A DNA stretch of 64,000 bases from Collimonas fungivorans (GTDB lineage Bacteria > Pseudomonadota > Gammaproteobacteria > Burkholderiales > Burkholderiaceae_D), in contig NZ_CP013232.1 in NCBI RefSeq assembly GCF_001584145.1, forward strand, positions 4,340,001-4,404,000, given 5' to 3'. The first letter of the stretch is position 1, and each line of letters begins with the position of its first letter. Both the position numbers and the translations under genes were made by a program. Below, in pieces: positions 15,901 to 23,962 of the stretch. The notes beneath the pieces were generated by a model. That model did no database searches, was not told the origin of the DNA, and saw only the letters and a list, made by a program, of their open reading frames with translations.

Positions 15901-18840
15901 CAGGTCGCTGCCTGTAGCGGTGTTTTCGTAGGCATAGAAACCACCCACCATACGCTTGCGATGCGAATTGGTCTGTTTGCTGGAACCGCTGATTTCAATC
16001 GGCACGCCGGCTTGCGGCTGGCCTGCCGGATTGAGGGCAACCGCGGTCAGGGTCAGTTTCTTCTTGACCGAAACCCACTCCCCTGCTTTCAAGCCGACCA
16101 CCACCGCCGAAGGCCAGATCGGCGTGACGCTCGATACGGTCTGGATTTCGCCGTTCGGATCGGCGTACGTCATTTCCGTCAGCAATTCCTTCGGCGCGGT
16201 GATGGCGGGCATGTCCTTCACCACGGTTTTGCCGGCGCCGTTCTTGTCCAAGGTCACCGGCAATTTGTCGGCTACGATTTTCTGGCTCTCGGCACTGCTG
16301 TCCTCATCGTTGCGCCCCGCTGCGAAAGAATAACCGTCGTAGCCGGAAAAACTGACCGACTTGCCGCGCAACAGGCTGGTGACGTGCACTGCCTGGCCGG
16401 AAGCGCCGCCGCCGTTGAGGTAATTCAGCTGCACGTCGAGCGGCACTTCCTTGGGCGCCACCAGGATCTTGGGCGGCGTGATCCGTCCCTGCAGCAAAGG
16501 CAGGCGGAATTCTTCGACGCGGAAGCTGCCGCTGCTGTAGCTGCGGCGATTTTCATCGTAACCTCCGCTGTCAGAATCAGCGTCGCTGTCTGCATCGCCG
16601 TCTGCATTACCGCCGCTAACGCCGCTCTTGACCTTGCCGCCGTCCAGCACCACCTCGTAACTGCCGAGCTTGGCCTCCTTCGGAATCTGGAACACGGTCT
16701 CGGCATTCTTCTGCCCGCGCCAGCTCAGCGCAAACTGATATTCCTGGCCGCTGCCCTGGTGGGTGATGCGCACCCGCGTCGGCAGCTTGTCGTTCGGCAG
16801 CAAGCCGAATCCCTGCATGGTCTCGGTGCGGATCACGTGTTTCATCGATACAGTTTCACCGGCGCGGAACAGAGTACGGTCAAATATCGTGTGCGCCCGC
16901 ACGGTGGCGGATTTGTCGTAATCCATCGGCAGGTTGAAGCGCCAGGATTCGATACCGTCATTCCAGGAAGTCCGCGCAAAAGCCATGTCGGCGCGGCCCT
17001 TGTCGTCGGTCTTGCGGGCGCTGACAAAAAAGCCGTCGATATGCCCCGGCTCGTTGCTGTCGCCATTGCGGCAACCGTCTACCGGGAACTCCGGCACCAT
17101 GGCGATCCCGGTCTTGTCGGTCTTGCCGCGCCACAGTTCGGTGCCGCGGCAATCGGAAATACGGACATCGGCATCGCTCACCGGTTTGGCGCTGTCGAGC
17201 GTGGTGACCCACACCGCGCCATTCTGGCGGCCGATCTTGACGTGCACCGACAGGTTGGTCACCAGCGCGCTGGTGCGCACATACATGGGCGCGGCCTTGC
17301 CTAGCAGCGAGGCGCCCAGTTTTTGCGATTCCAGTTCGACCACATAGAAACCGGGGTCTTTGAGCGGGATGCCGATCACTTCAAACGGCCGCACGCCGTC
17401 CTTGCTGTCCGGCGACGGCGGCAACGCCAGGGTCTTGGCGCCGGCCTGCTTCGCCAGCAAACCGATGCTGCGGGTTTCCACCTGCTTCTTGCCGATGGTG
17501 ATGGTGGTTTCGTGATACTTCCTGAGCTTGGTCAGCCAGGCGATGATGTTCTGGTCGTCGCTGACTTTCAGGTTGCTGACCGTACCTGGATTGACCTTGC
17601 CGTCGGCGCTGCGGGCCAGCATGCCGGTTTCGACGCTGCGCAAGGTGACCGGCAAGGTGGCGTCGGCGTTGAGTTCAATGATGCCGAACGGCGCCGAAGG
17701 AAATTTCGCCAGCGGCGGATAATCCGCCATCCGCACTTTCAGCGGAAACGCAGCGGCATTCGACAGTGGCCGGCCAGTCTCGTCCTGGAAACCTTGCGGC
17801 AGGTTGACGCTGAGTTCCGCTTTCTCGGCAAATGGCGGCTTGAAGGTCAGCTGCGAAACGGTGTCGTCGGTATCGTTCTTTTCAAAAAACGGCTTCAGCT
17901 TGCCGTTGGCGGCGCTCAGCGTCACGCCTTCCGCCAGAGCGCGCGGGACCGGCGCAGTAAACAGGATGCGCAACGGCAGGATGGGCGCGCAGGCAGCATT
18001 GGCGTTCTCGCGCTCGCAACTGACGCTGGCGGTGAACGTCGGCCGCACCTTGAATTTGAATACTTGCGGCTGGCTGCTGGCAATGCCGGAAGCCGTGCTC
18101 ACGCCTTTGTCCCAGGTCAGGCTGACCGCGCTGTCGTTAGGCAAGCGCTGCTGGCATTGCACGGTGCTGACCCGTTCCGGATTGATCTTGTCGGCAAAAT
18201 GATCGAGCAGCTGCTTGCGTTCGGCGCCGGCGATGAACTTGACCGGAATCCGTTCATGCACGCCCTCGGCCTGGCAGTACACATGTTTCAGTATGCTGTC
18301 GCTGGTGGCGGCGCCGTTCTGGATCAGTATGAAGACTTGCTCTTCATCGATATGGTCGCCGCGCGGCATGATGTCGACCACCGCCGGGCCGCCGGTATTG
18401 AACTGGAATACGGTCTTGCCGCTGACTGCGGCGCCGGACAGCAGCTTGAACCCGGTTTTCACGGTGAAGCCGCAGCGTGTTCCTGGCGGTAGGTCGCGCA
18501 CGAAATCGTAGATCCAGTTGCGCTCATCGGCCCAGCGCCCGCTGCCGGCTTCGGAACAGTTGATATCGAACGGCGTTGGCGCTTTAGGATCGCCGAACTT
18601 GATGGCCGCTTCCGAGAAGTTCACCCGCACCTGGCGCACCTGGCTGATCTCGCCTTGCGGTGAAAAACTGCTGATGTTGGCGCCGTGGGCGGCTTGCGCC
18701 ATCTGGCCGCCAAGCAAGGCCATGAACAGCGCCAAGGTGCTGCGGACGGCGGCTCCGGGACGTTTCTGGCCGAAAAAAAACAGCCCCGGAAAGCTCACGG
18801 CGCTGCTGCTGGTTTTTTTTCGTTCTATTGCTGCTTGCAT
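12955..18840 (-). CDS. yfhM: bacterial alpha-2-macroglobulin (YfhM type, thioester-containing)
   Basis: A 1,961-residue periplasmic protease trap of the alpha-2-macroglobulin family. The start has a basic region and a hydrophobic segment near 33-50 ending in AQA-type cleavage sites. Several MG domains follow (residues 55-1200), then the A2M domain and a TED domain with an intact thioester motif CLEQ in YPFSCLEQKTSRA near 1500, and a C-terminal receptor-like domain. No lipobox is evident at the signal peptide, unlike many lipoprotein members. An Asp/Gly-rich linker (GNADGDADSDADSDSGGYD) interrupts the MG region near 740-760. CGAGGA precedes the ATG by seven bases. Confidence 0.93.
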   Translation of the reverse strand: MQAAIERKKTSSSAVSFPGLFFFGQKRPGAAVRSTLALFMALLGGQMAQAAHGANISSFSPQGEISQVRQVRVNFSEAAIKFGDPKAPTPFDINCSEAGSGRWADERNWIYDFVRDLPPGTRCGFTVKTGFKLLSGAAVSGKTVFQFNTGGPAVVDIMPRGDHIDEEQVFILIQNGAATSDSILKHVYCQAEGVHERIPVKFIAGAERKQLLDHFADKINPERVSTVQCQQRLPNDSAVSLTWDKGVSTASGIASSQPQVFKFKVRPTFTASVSCERENANAACAPILPLRILFTAPVPRALAEGVTLSAANGKLKPFFEKNDTDDTVSQLTFKPPFAEKAELSVNLPQGFQDETGRPLSNAAAFPLKVRMADYPPLAKFPSAPFGIIELNADATLPVTLRSVETGMLARSADGKVNPGTVSNLKVSDDQNIIAWLTKLRKYHETTITIGKKQVETRSIGLLAKQAGAKTLALPPSPDSKDGVRPFEVIGIPLKDPGFYVVELESQKLGASLLGKAAPMYVRTSALVTNLSVHVKIGRQNGAVWVTTLDSAKPVSDADVRISDCRGTELWRGKTDKTGIAMVPEFPVDGCRNGDSNEPGHIDGFFVSARKTDDKGRADMAFARTSWNDGIESWRFNLPMDYDKSATVRAHTIFDRTLFRAGETVSMKHVIRTETMQGFGLLPNDKLPTRVRITHQGSGQEYQFALSWRGQKNAETVFQIPKEAKLGSYEVVLDGGKVKSGVSGGNADGDADSDADSDSGGYDENRRSYSSGSFRVEEFRLPLLQGRITPPKILVAPKEVPLDVQLNYLNGGGASGQAVHVTSLLRGKSVSFSGYDGYSFAAGRNDEDSSAESQKIVADKLPVTLDKNGAGKTVVKDMPAITAPKELLTEMTYADPNGEIQTVSSVTPIWPSAVVVGLKAGEWVSVKKKLTLTAVALNPAGQPQAGVPIEISGSSKQTNSHRKRMVGGFYAYENTATGSDLGPLCSGKTDARGLMICSVELLEPGNIELTAKGQDGSGYPALASSSVWVTKQGELWFDGENQDRIDILPEKKIYQPGENARFQVRMPFRYATALVAVEREGVIETQVVQLSGQDPTFSLPVKAGYGPNVFVSVLAVRGRMRDVPWYSFFTWGWKEPLNWWSEFKEYQAPSATVDLAKPAYKYGIAEITVGTAANQLAVTVKADQPSYAIRTTAKVNIQVNLPNGKPAAGAEIALAAVDEALLELEPNRSWNLLEAMLQRRSYGVETSTAQMQVVGKRHYGRKAIPAGGGGGKSPTRELFDTLLLWKPVIVLDANGRAQVDVPLNDALTSFKIVAVAQSGDSLFGTGAVSIRSTQDLQLISGLPPLVREGDNFSALVTVRNTTTRAMQVHATAQAAGLAATPLAAKDENIPAGETRELVWAVTVPADVGQLAWEINAQEQGGPKVKDSIKFTQRVVPAVPVTVQQATLFQLDKPFSMAVAPPADGLPGRGGLAISLAPSLASGNEGLRRYFVNYPFSCLEQKTSRAIGLRDEAMWQKVLNDLPTYLDSDGLAYYYPPNEGNARRGSDTLTAYLLAVTQESGFAIPQQSRDKMLDGLAAFVEGKITRDFWSPQKDLDVRKLAALEALSRYDRVRPAMLDSIQISPNLWPTSALLDWINILQRVSSIPERAKRQAEADQIIRSRLNYQSTRMGFSTESSDYWWWLMASADVNANRLVLTMLENPAWKEDMPKLINGAIQRQSRGHWSTTTANLWGSLALQKFARKFESEKVTGVTKASLEQGATVSGSQSYSWPATANVAEAGKLQLPWPVSAAAADLKLSHAGSGAPWVTVQSLAAVVLKKPFSSGYRISKNIVPVEQKEKGKYTRGDIVRIDLEIDAQTDMTWVVVTDPIPAGATLLGSGLGRDSAIATSSERPSGSAWVTYEERSFEAFRSYYEYVPKGKFTMTYTFRINNPGEFSLPPTRVEAMYAPEMFGESPNQKWTVK

Positions 18841-19066
18841 AGCAATCCTCGGGCTAGGAAAAGATGGAATATCACTTTGCGAGGATACAGCATCTTTGTG
18901 TCTTTATGGCAATTTTACGATTTAGATAATGCTTGCTATCTTAAAGATATTGCCATAGCCATAAGCCATGGCTTGAAACGTCTCAGATAGGTTCAGAGAT
19001 GCCTTTTTCTGTCAAAAACAACGTTACGATAACCATCCCTATACAAATCTAAAAATCTTCCCAGGC

Positions 19067-19086
19067 ATACGTCAATGACGTATAAT
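19067..19086 (+). promoter_or_regulatory. operator palindrome overlapping -10 of toxin-antitoxin pair
   Basis: ATACGTCA (19067-19074) and TGACGTAT (19076-19083) form a perfect 17-base palindrome. Its right edge overlaps a consensus -10 box TATAAT (19081-19086) just five bases before the toxin ATG. No good -35 is visible, and the transcript would be leaderless or nearly so. The site is suited to autorepression by the XRE antitoxin or the toxin-antitoxin complex. Confidence 0.6.
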
Positions 19087-19091
19087 TCAAA

Positions 19092-19406
19092 ATGTACACC
19101 GTCGTCGAAACCGAAATTTTCCAACAGTATGCATCCGCCATCTGGTCCGAGGTCGAACGCGAAGAACTGATCAACTGGATTGCCGCACATCCTTTGTCCG
19201 GCGACGTCATACCGGGCACCGGAGGCTTGCGCAAAGTGCGCTACGCGCGTGATGGCATGGGCAAACGTGGAGGGGCACGGGTGATTTATTACAACCTTCT
19301 CGGTAACGGCGAAATATGGCTGCTGATTGCATACACAAAAACCAAATTCGATAAGCTGCCGGCCAGTTTCTTAAACAAGCTTCGCGAGGAAATTCACCAT
19401 GGATAA
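19092..19406 (+). CDS. RelE/HigB-family toxin
   Basis: A 104-residue RelE-superfamily toxin. The pattern LRKVRYARDGMGKRGGARVIYYNLLGNGEIWLL and the C-terminal YTKTKFDKLP are typical of the HigB/RelE subgroup that pairs with XRE antitoxins and cleaves mRNA on the ribosome. The toxin comes first and its end overlaps the antitoxin start by eight bases, which couples translation. Putative RNase residues are the central Lys/Arg cluster; no residue looks missing. Likely autoregulated through the palindrome upstream. Confidence 0.85.
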   Translation: MYTVVETEIFQQYASAIWSEVEREELINWIAAHPLSGDVIPGTGGLRKVRYARDGMGKRGGARVIYYNLLGNGEIWLLIAYTKTKFDKLPASFLNKLREEIHHG

Positions 19407-19722
19407 AGAGCTGGATCAATTTCAATCCGACTTGCTGAAATCGGTGCGTGACATGAAGACGGGTAAAGCTGCGCGCTCGACCACCGTGATGGTCTCTCCG
19501 ATTGCCAAAGCGCGCACACAGTCCGGTTTGTCGCAATCGCAATTCGCGGCGCTCATGGGTGTATCGGTTCGGACATTGCAAGAATGGGAACAAGGCCGCC
19601 GCGGACCTTCCGGCGCCGCACGAACATTACTGAACATTGCAATACGCCATCCCGAAGTACTTATCGAAGAATCGCGGCAAACTGCAATACCTGCTTTCAC
19701 AGCGGCGCCCACGGAAACCTGA
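19399..19722 (+). CDS. XRE-type antitoxin
   Basis: A 107-residue DNA-binding antitoxin of the HigA/XRE type. The helix-turn-helix lies at about 58-80 (SQSQFAALMGVSVRTLQEWEQ), followed by GRRGPSGAARTLLNIA typical of the family. The N-terminal 30 residues are probably the toxin-binding part. The 3' end overlaps the convergent histidine kinase gene by 26 bases, so the module sits tightly against that operon. Confidence 0.85.
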   Translation: MDKELDQFQSDLLKSVRDMKTGKAARSTTVMVSPIAKARTQSGLSQSQFAALMGVSVRTLQEWEQGRRGPSGAARTLLNIAIRHPEVLIEESRQTAIPAFTAAPTET

Positions 19723-21091
19723 CTTCGACCAGCAAACCCTGGTCGTCATCGGCCGCATTCAGCCTGATGAACGCGCCATGCTGCTGCGCCACCGACTTGA
19801 CGATCGTCAGGCCCAGACCGCTGCCGCTCTGGGTCTGGTCCGGGTTGCGGAAGAAACGGTCGAATACGCGTTCGCGCAAGGCAGGCGCAATACCCGGTCC
19901 CTGGTCCGCCACGCTCAGCACGACCTGGGTCAGGTTGCTGTGCAGGCTGACAAAAACCGTGGCGCCTGGCGGACTGTATTTGATCGCGTTCTCGACCAGG
20001 TTGTCGATCAGCGACACCAGGCTGTCGCGGTGGCCCTGGATATAGCACTGGCTTTCCGACATCAACTCCAGCTCGATCTGCTTCAACTGTGCCAGGCTCG
20101 ACAGCACCGCCAGCCGGTCCTGCAGCAATATCCCTAAATCCAGCCGCTCCAGCACGATGCTGGCGGTGGGATCGCTGCGCATCAGCATCAGCAGCTGGCC
20201 GACCAGCCTGGTGGCGCGGCTGTTGCTGCTCAGGATCCCGGCCAGCAATTCCTGCTGGCGCTGATTGCCGGCCTGGCTTTGCAAGGCTTCCACATTCACC
20301 CGCATGGCCGCCAGCGGCGTGCGCAGTTCGTGCGCGGCGTCGGCGATAAAATTGCGTTCCCTTTCCACACTGTCGCTCATGCGCTGCAGCAAGGCATTGA
20401 TGCGATCCACCATGGAGCTCAGTTCCAGGTGCTTGGGCTTGTATTCCAAAGGAGCCAGGTTCTGCGGACCACGCGTAGCCACCTCGCGCGCCACCCGGCT
20501 CCAGGGGCGCAGCGCCATGCGTATCGACAGCCAGGCTGGCAGCAGCAGGAACGGCAGGCTGATCAGCAAGGGCAAGGAATAATAACCGCGCGAATTCATG
20601 TCGATCAGCATTTCCATGCCATCCCCCGGCACAATCATGGTGACGCGCGTATCCGATTGCGGCGACTGCACGGTGCGGGCGCGCCAGCGCACGCCATCGA
20701 CGTACACGGTTTCCGGCTGGCCGAGGCGCCTATTGCGGATACCGCTGGGCGTGTCCTCGGACTGGTAAAGCAATTTACCGCCTTGCCGCACCTGCATACT
20801 AGGCGACAGATTGGGCGTGTTGCCGCCGACGCCATAACCTTCGCGCACCGCCTGGTCTATCAGGCTCAGCACCTTGTGCTGGCGCTCCGGATTGTCGGCC
20901 AGGTTTTCGACAACGCCGAAAATCGCGTCGTATGTGCGGTCAAGGCTGATCGGACCGGGCGCCCGGCTGGTCTCGAACATGGCGTAGCCGATGAACAGGC
21001 TCCACAACGCCGTCAGCAGCACCATCTGCGCCAGCAACAGGCGCCGCACCAGGGTCGGCCGCAGCAAGCTGCTCCACCAGCGGCGCATCAT
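19697..21091 (-). CDS. sensor histidine kinase (QseC/TctE-like)
   Basis: A 464-residue membrane sensor kinase. Two transmembrane segments (about 15-36 and 172-192) flank a periplasmic sensor region of about 130 residues. A HAMP-like linker follows, then the HisKA dimerisation domain with phospho-acceptor His254 in DAAHELRTPLAAM, and a HATPase_c domain with N box (LVENAIKYSPPGA) and G boxes (DQGPGIAP and GSGLGLTIVKS). It overlaps the response regulator gene by four bases (ATGA) and is translated after it. The signal is unknown; the divergent MipA gene is the obvious candidate target. Confidence 0.93.
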   Translation of the reverse strand: MMRRWWSSLLRPTLVRRLLLAQMVLLTALWSLFIGYAMFETSRAPGPISLDRTYDAIFGVVENLADNPERQHKVLSLIDQAVREGYGVGGNTPNLSPSMQVRQGGKLLYQSEDTPSGIRNRRLGQPETVYVDGVRWRARTVQSPQSDTRVTMIVPGDGMEMLIDMNSRGYYSLPLLISLPFLLLPAWLSIRMALRPWSRVAREVATRGPQNLAPLEYKPKHLELSSMVDRINALLQRMSDSVERERNFIADAAHELRTPLAAMRVNVEALQSQAGNQRQQELLAGILSSNSRATRLVGQLLMLMRSDPTASIVLERLDLGILLQDRLAVLSSLAQLKQIELELMSESQCYIQGHRDSLVSLIDNLVENAIKYSPPGATVFVSLHSNLTQVVLSVADQGPGIAPALRERVFDRFFRNPDQTQSGSGLGLTIVKSVAQQHGAFIRLNAADDDQGLLVEVRFPWAPL

Positions 21092-21771
21092 TTGCGCACG
21101 CTGCGGGCCGGCGCCTGCAGATCTATCACGAAACCGACGCCGCGCACTGTGCGTATATAGCCGTCGCCGATCTTGCGCCGCAGGTTGGCCATGTGCACAT
21201 CCAGGGTATTGCTGGCGTTGCCCTGGCCGCCGGGCAGCGCCAGGTCTTCCAGGATGCGGCGCGTCACCACCCGGTCGGCGCGTATCAGCAAGGTGCTGAG
21301 CAAGGCGTATTCGCTGGCCGTCAGCTCTACCGGACGCTCCTGCACGGTGACGCGGCGGGTCGGCGCATGCAGCGACAGGCCGCGCAATTCCAGGCTCTCA
21401 CCGTCGAAACCGTAGCTGCGCCGCGCCAGCGCCCGCACCCGCGACAGCAGCTCTGCAAGCACGAACGGCTTGACCAGGTAATCGTCGGCGCCGCTGTCGA
21501 GGCCAAGCAGGCGGTCGCTGACCGCATCGCGGGCGCTCAGGATGATTACCGGCAGACCTTTCTTTTCGCGCCGCAAACGCGTCAGCAGGCTCAGACCGTC
21601 GCCGTCGGGCAAACCCAGGTCCAGCAGCACCAGATCGCAGGCGTCGGATTCCAGGTGACGCAGCGCATCCTCCAGCTGGCGCACCCACACCACGTCCATG
21701 CCATGGTCGGTCAACGCAATGCGCACGCCGTTGCCCAGGTCCAGGTCGTCTTCTATCAGCAGTATTTTCAT
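21088..21771 (-). CDS. OmpR-family response regulator
   Basis: A 227-residue regulator: receiver domain (1-115) with acidic pocket Glu8/Asp9 region, phospho-acceptor Asp51 in LLDLGLPDGDG and Lys101-region KPF; then a winged-helix DNA-binding domain (about 125-220) ending YIRTVRGVGFVID. It is the first gene of a two-gene operon with the sensor kinase and is transcribed divergently from the MipA-type gene, with a 176-base shared control region. Confidence 0.94.
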   Translation of the reverse strand: MKILLIEDDLDLGNGVRIALTDHGMDVVWVRQLEDALRHLESDACDLVLLDLGLPDGDGLSLLTRLRREKKGLPVIILSARDAVSDRLLGLDSGADDYLVKPFVLAELLSRVRALARRSYGFDGESLELRGLSLHAPTRRVTVQERPVELTASEYALLSTLLIRADRVVTRRILEDLALPGGQGNASNTLDVHMANLRRKIGDGYIRTVRGVGFVIDLQAPARSVRK

Positions 21772-21805
21772 AGCTCAGTATTTAAACACTCTAACGTGAA
21801 GAAAA

Positions 21806-21836
21806 GCTGAAGAAGATGCTCCCGGGCGTCTTCAGC
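21806..21836. promoter_or_regulatory. inverted repeat between response regulator and mipA genes
   Basis: GCTGAAGA (21806-21813) and TCTTCAGC (21829-21836) form a perfect 8-bp inverted repeat with a 15-base gap in the shared upstream region. It could be an operator for the adjacent response regulator. OmpR-type proteins usually prefer direct repeats, so this is tentative. Confidence 0.35.
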
Positions 21837-21947
21837 AAACGTTAACGAATGGCTCATGTTTCCTTCATATCGCTCGCGGATACTGCTGGCTTGGACAATC
21901 CGCCATGGCAAGTCCCCCTACAACGCAATCCGACCAGAAAGCCGATA

Positions 21948-22775
21948 ATGAAAAAGCGCTTTAACAGAATCAACCTCGCCTCCCTCGGCATGCAGCTGAT
22001 GCTGCTGGGCGCCGGTAGCGCAGCGAGCGCCAATGCGCTGACCGATAACGCCAAAAAGAGCGATGAAAACACCCTCACCATAGGCGCCGGCGCTGCCTTC
22101 GGCCCGCGCTATTCCGGCTCCGACCAGAACATGACGGGGCCGGTGCTGGCGCTCGACTATTCCACCGCCGGCGGTTTCTTCGCCAGCACCATGCGCGGCA
22201 TAGGTTACGGCAACACGGCCGGCAGCTTCAACTATAGCGCAGCGCTGGGTTATCGCGACGGCCGCCAGGAAAAAGACGAGAGCAGCTTCGGCTTCAGCAG
22301 CGGCAGCACCCGCTTGCGTGGCATGGGCGAAATCAAGGGTTCGGCCATCGCCATCCTCAGTGCTGGCTATACGCCGCTGGAGTGGCTGAACCTGAGCGTG
22401 ACGGCAGATCTCGCGCTGTCGCAAAAAGACAACGGCAATGCCTTCCACTTCGGCGCGTCGAGCCCGTTATACAAAGGCGCCAGCGACAAGCTGACGCTGG
22501 CTGCCAGCGTCAGCGTCGGCGACAGCAAATACATGCAAACCTATTACGGCGTCACCGCGCTGCAATCCGCCAATTCCGGCTATGCAGCTTTCAAGCCGAA
22601 GAGCGGCTTGTACGAAGTCGGCGCCAACCTGGACTGGGAGCACCAGTTCGACAAGAACTGGGCGCTGCATACCCTGGTGGGCGCGACGCGCCTGCAGGGA
22701 GACGCTGCCAAGAGCCCGATCGCCAGGCGCAGGCTGTCGCCCAATGCCGCAGTTTACGTCACCTACAGTTATTAA
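21948..22775 (+). CDS. MipA/OmpV-family outer membrane protein
   Basis: A 275-residue outer membrane beta-barrel of the MipA/OmpV family. ATG 21948 gives a proper signal peptide (KKRFNRINLASLGMQLMLLGAG, cleavage after ASA); the frame extends back to 21849 without one. GPRYSGSD near residue 45 and the C-terminal alternating strands ending in an aromatic (VTYSY) are typical. MipA has been described as a scaffold for murein enzymes and relatives are linked to antibiotic or metal response. The divergent two-component system probably controls it. The next gene starts 12 bases downstream. Confidence 0.88.
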   Translation: MKKRFNRINLASLGMQLMLLGAGSAASANALTDNAKKSDENTLTIGAGAAFGPRYSGSDQNMTGPVLALDYSTAGGFFASTMRGIGYGNTAGSFNYSAALGYRDGRQEKDESSFGFSSGSTRLRGMGEIKGSAIAILSAGYTPLEWLNLSVTADLALSQKDNGNAFHFGASSPLYKGASDKLTLAASVSVGDSKYMQTYYGVTALQSANSGYAAFKPKSGLYEVGANLDWEHQFDKNWALHTLVGATRLQGDAAKSPIARRRLSPNAAVYVTYSY

Positions 22776-22787
22776 GATCGCCAGCAG

Positions 22788-23909
22788 ATGAACAATGAAG
22801 ACTTGATCCTGATTACCGGCGCCACCGGCTTCCTGGGCGGCGCCACCGTCGTCGAAGCCATCCAGGCCGGGCTGGCCCATCGCTTGCTGCTGCTGGTGCG
22901 GGCGCCGAATCCCCGGCAAGCCCTGGAGCGCCTGTGGATCCAGCTCAAGCAGGTCGGCGCCAGCGACGCCGACCTGGCGCAACTGAGTTCACGGCAGGTG
23001 CTGTGCGCTGACCTGCCGGAGCTGCTCGGCATCATCGACGATCCGCGCCTGGAGCAAGTGTCGACCGTCATTCATTGCGCAGCGCTAGCGACTTTCACCA
23101 ACCATCCGCTGCTGGAAAAAACCAACATCGACGGCACGCTGGCGCTGGCTTCGCTGATGGAAGGACGTCCCCGGCTACGGCGCTTTCTCTATATCGGCAC
23201 CGCCATGGCCTGCGGCAGCCACTCCGCCGCCGACAACAGCATTCCGGAAATGGTGGATTTGCCGCTGGCGCAGGAAGATCACCTGGTGCCTTACACGCGC
23301 TCCAAGGCCATCGGCGAGCGCATGCTGAAGGAGCGTTTTCCGGACCTGCCGCTGGTGGTGCTGCGGCCATCGATCGTAGTCGGCCACACGCGGCTGGGCT
23401 GCGCGCCGTCGCAGAGCATATTCTGGGTGTTCATGGTATGGCAGAAGCTGGGCGTGCTCACCACCTCGCTGGACGACAAGATCGATGTGGTGCCGGTCGA
23501 CTGGTGCGCGCGCGCCATCCTGCAGCTGGCGCTCAAGGAGACGCTGGCGCAGCAGGTGTACCACCTGTCGGCCGGAGCGCAGTCGAGCCGCTCGTTCCGC
23601 CAGATCGACAACGCGCTCGGCAGCCGCAGCAACGCTTACGGCCGCGATTACGAGCAGATTGCGGTCGCCCATATCGACCAGCTGGTGCCGCGCATCAAGG
23701 TCCGCATTCCCGACTGCAATCCACGGCTGTTAGCCAGGGCGCTGAAACTGTACGGAGAATTTGCCAGATTGAACTATGTCTTCAACAACGACAACCTGCT
23801 GGCCGAAGGGATAACAAGCGCGGCGCCGTTGACCGACTATATAAACTTGTGCGTGGCCAGCACCAGGAACATCCCTATCTCTGAGCAGATGAAGTGGGAT
23901 TTCAAATAA
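22788..23909 (+). CDS. SDR-type thioester/acyl reductase-like protein
   Basis: A 373-residue extended short-chain dehydrogenase of the NAD_binding_4 (fatty acyl-CoA reductase / thioester reductase) type. The NAD(P) motif GATGFLGGATV is at 11-21, a conserved NIDGT near 105, and the active-site YxxxK as YTRSKAIGE near 167-171; the Ser of the triad is probably in FLYIGTAM. It is stand-alone without an adenylation or carrier domain. It follows mipA by 12 bases and may be co-transcribed. The acyl substrate is unknown; an NDP-sugar epimerase is a less likely alternative. Confidence 0.75.
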   Translation: MNNEDLILITGATGFLGGATVVEAIQAGLAHRLLLLVRAPNPRQALERLWIQLKQVGASDADLAQLSSRQVLCADLPELLGIIDDPRLEQVSTVIHCAALATFTNHPLLEKTNIDGTLALASLMEGRPRLRRFLYIGTAMACGSHSAADNSIPEMVDLPLAQEDHLVPYTRSKAIGERMLKERFPDLPLVVLRPSIVVGHTRLGCAPSQSIFWVFMVWQKLGVLTTSLDDKIDVVPVDWCARAILQLALKETLAQQVYHLSAGAQSSRSFRQIDNALGSRSNAYGRDYEQIAVAHIDQLVPRIKVRIPDCNPRLLARALKLYGEFARLNYVFNNDNLLAEGITSAAPLTDYINLCVASTRNIPISEQMKWDFK

Positions 23910-23962
23910 CCGCGCGCATTCGCAGCCCGCGGCTGCGTCGCAGGAAAGATCCACGTTTACGC

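Noticed and set aside
15565..17304. 579-residue frame on the plus strand
   Set aside because: It is antisense to the alpha-2-macroglobulin gene, with shadow-frame composition and no ribosome binding site or family features.
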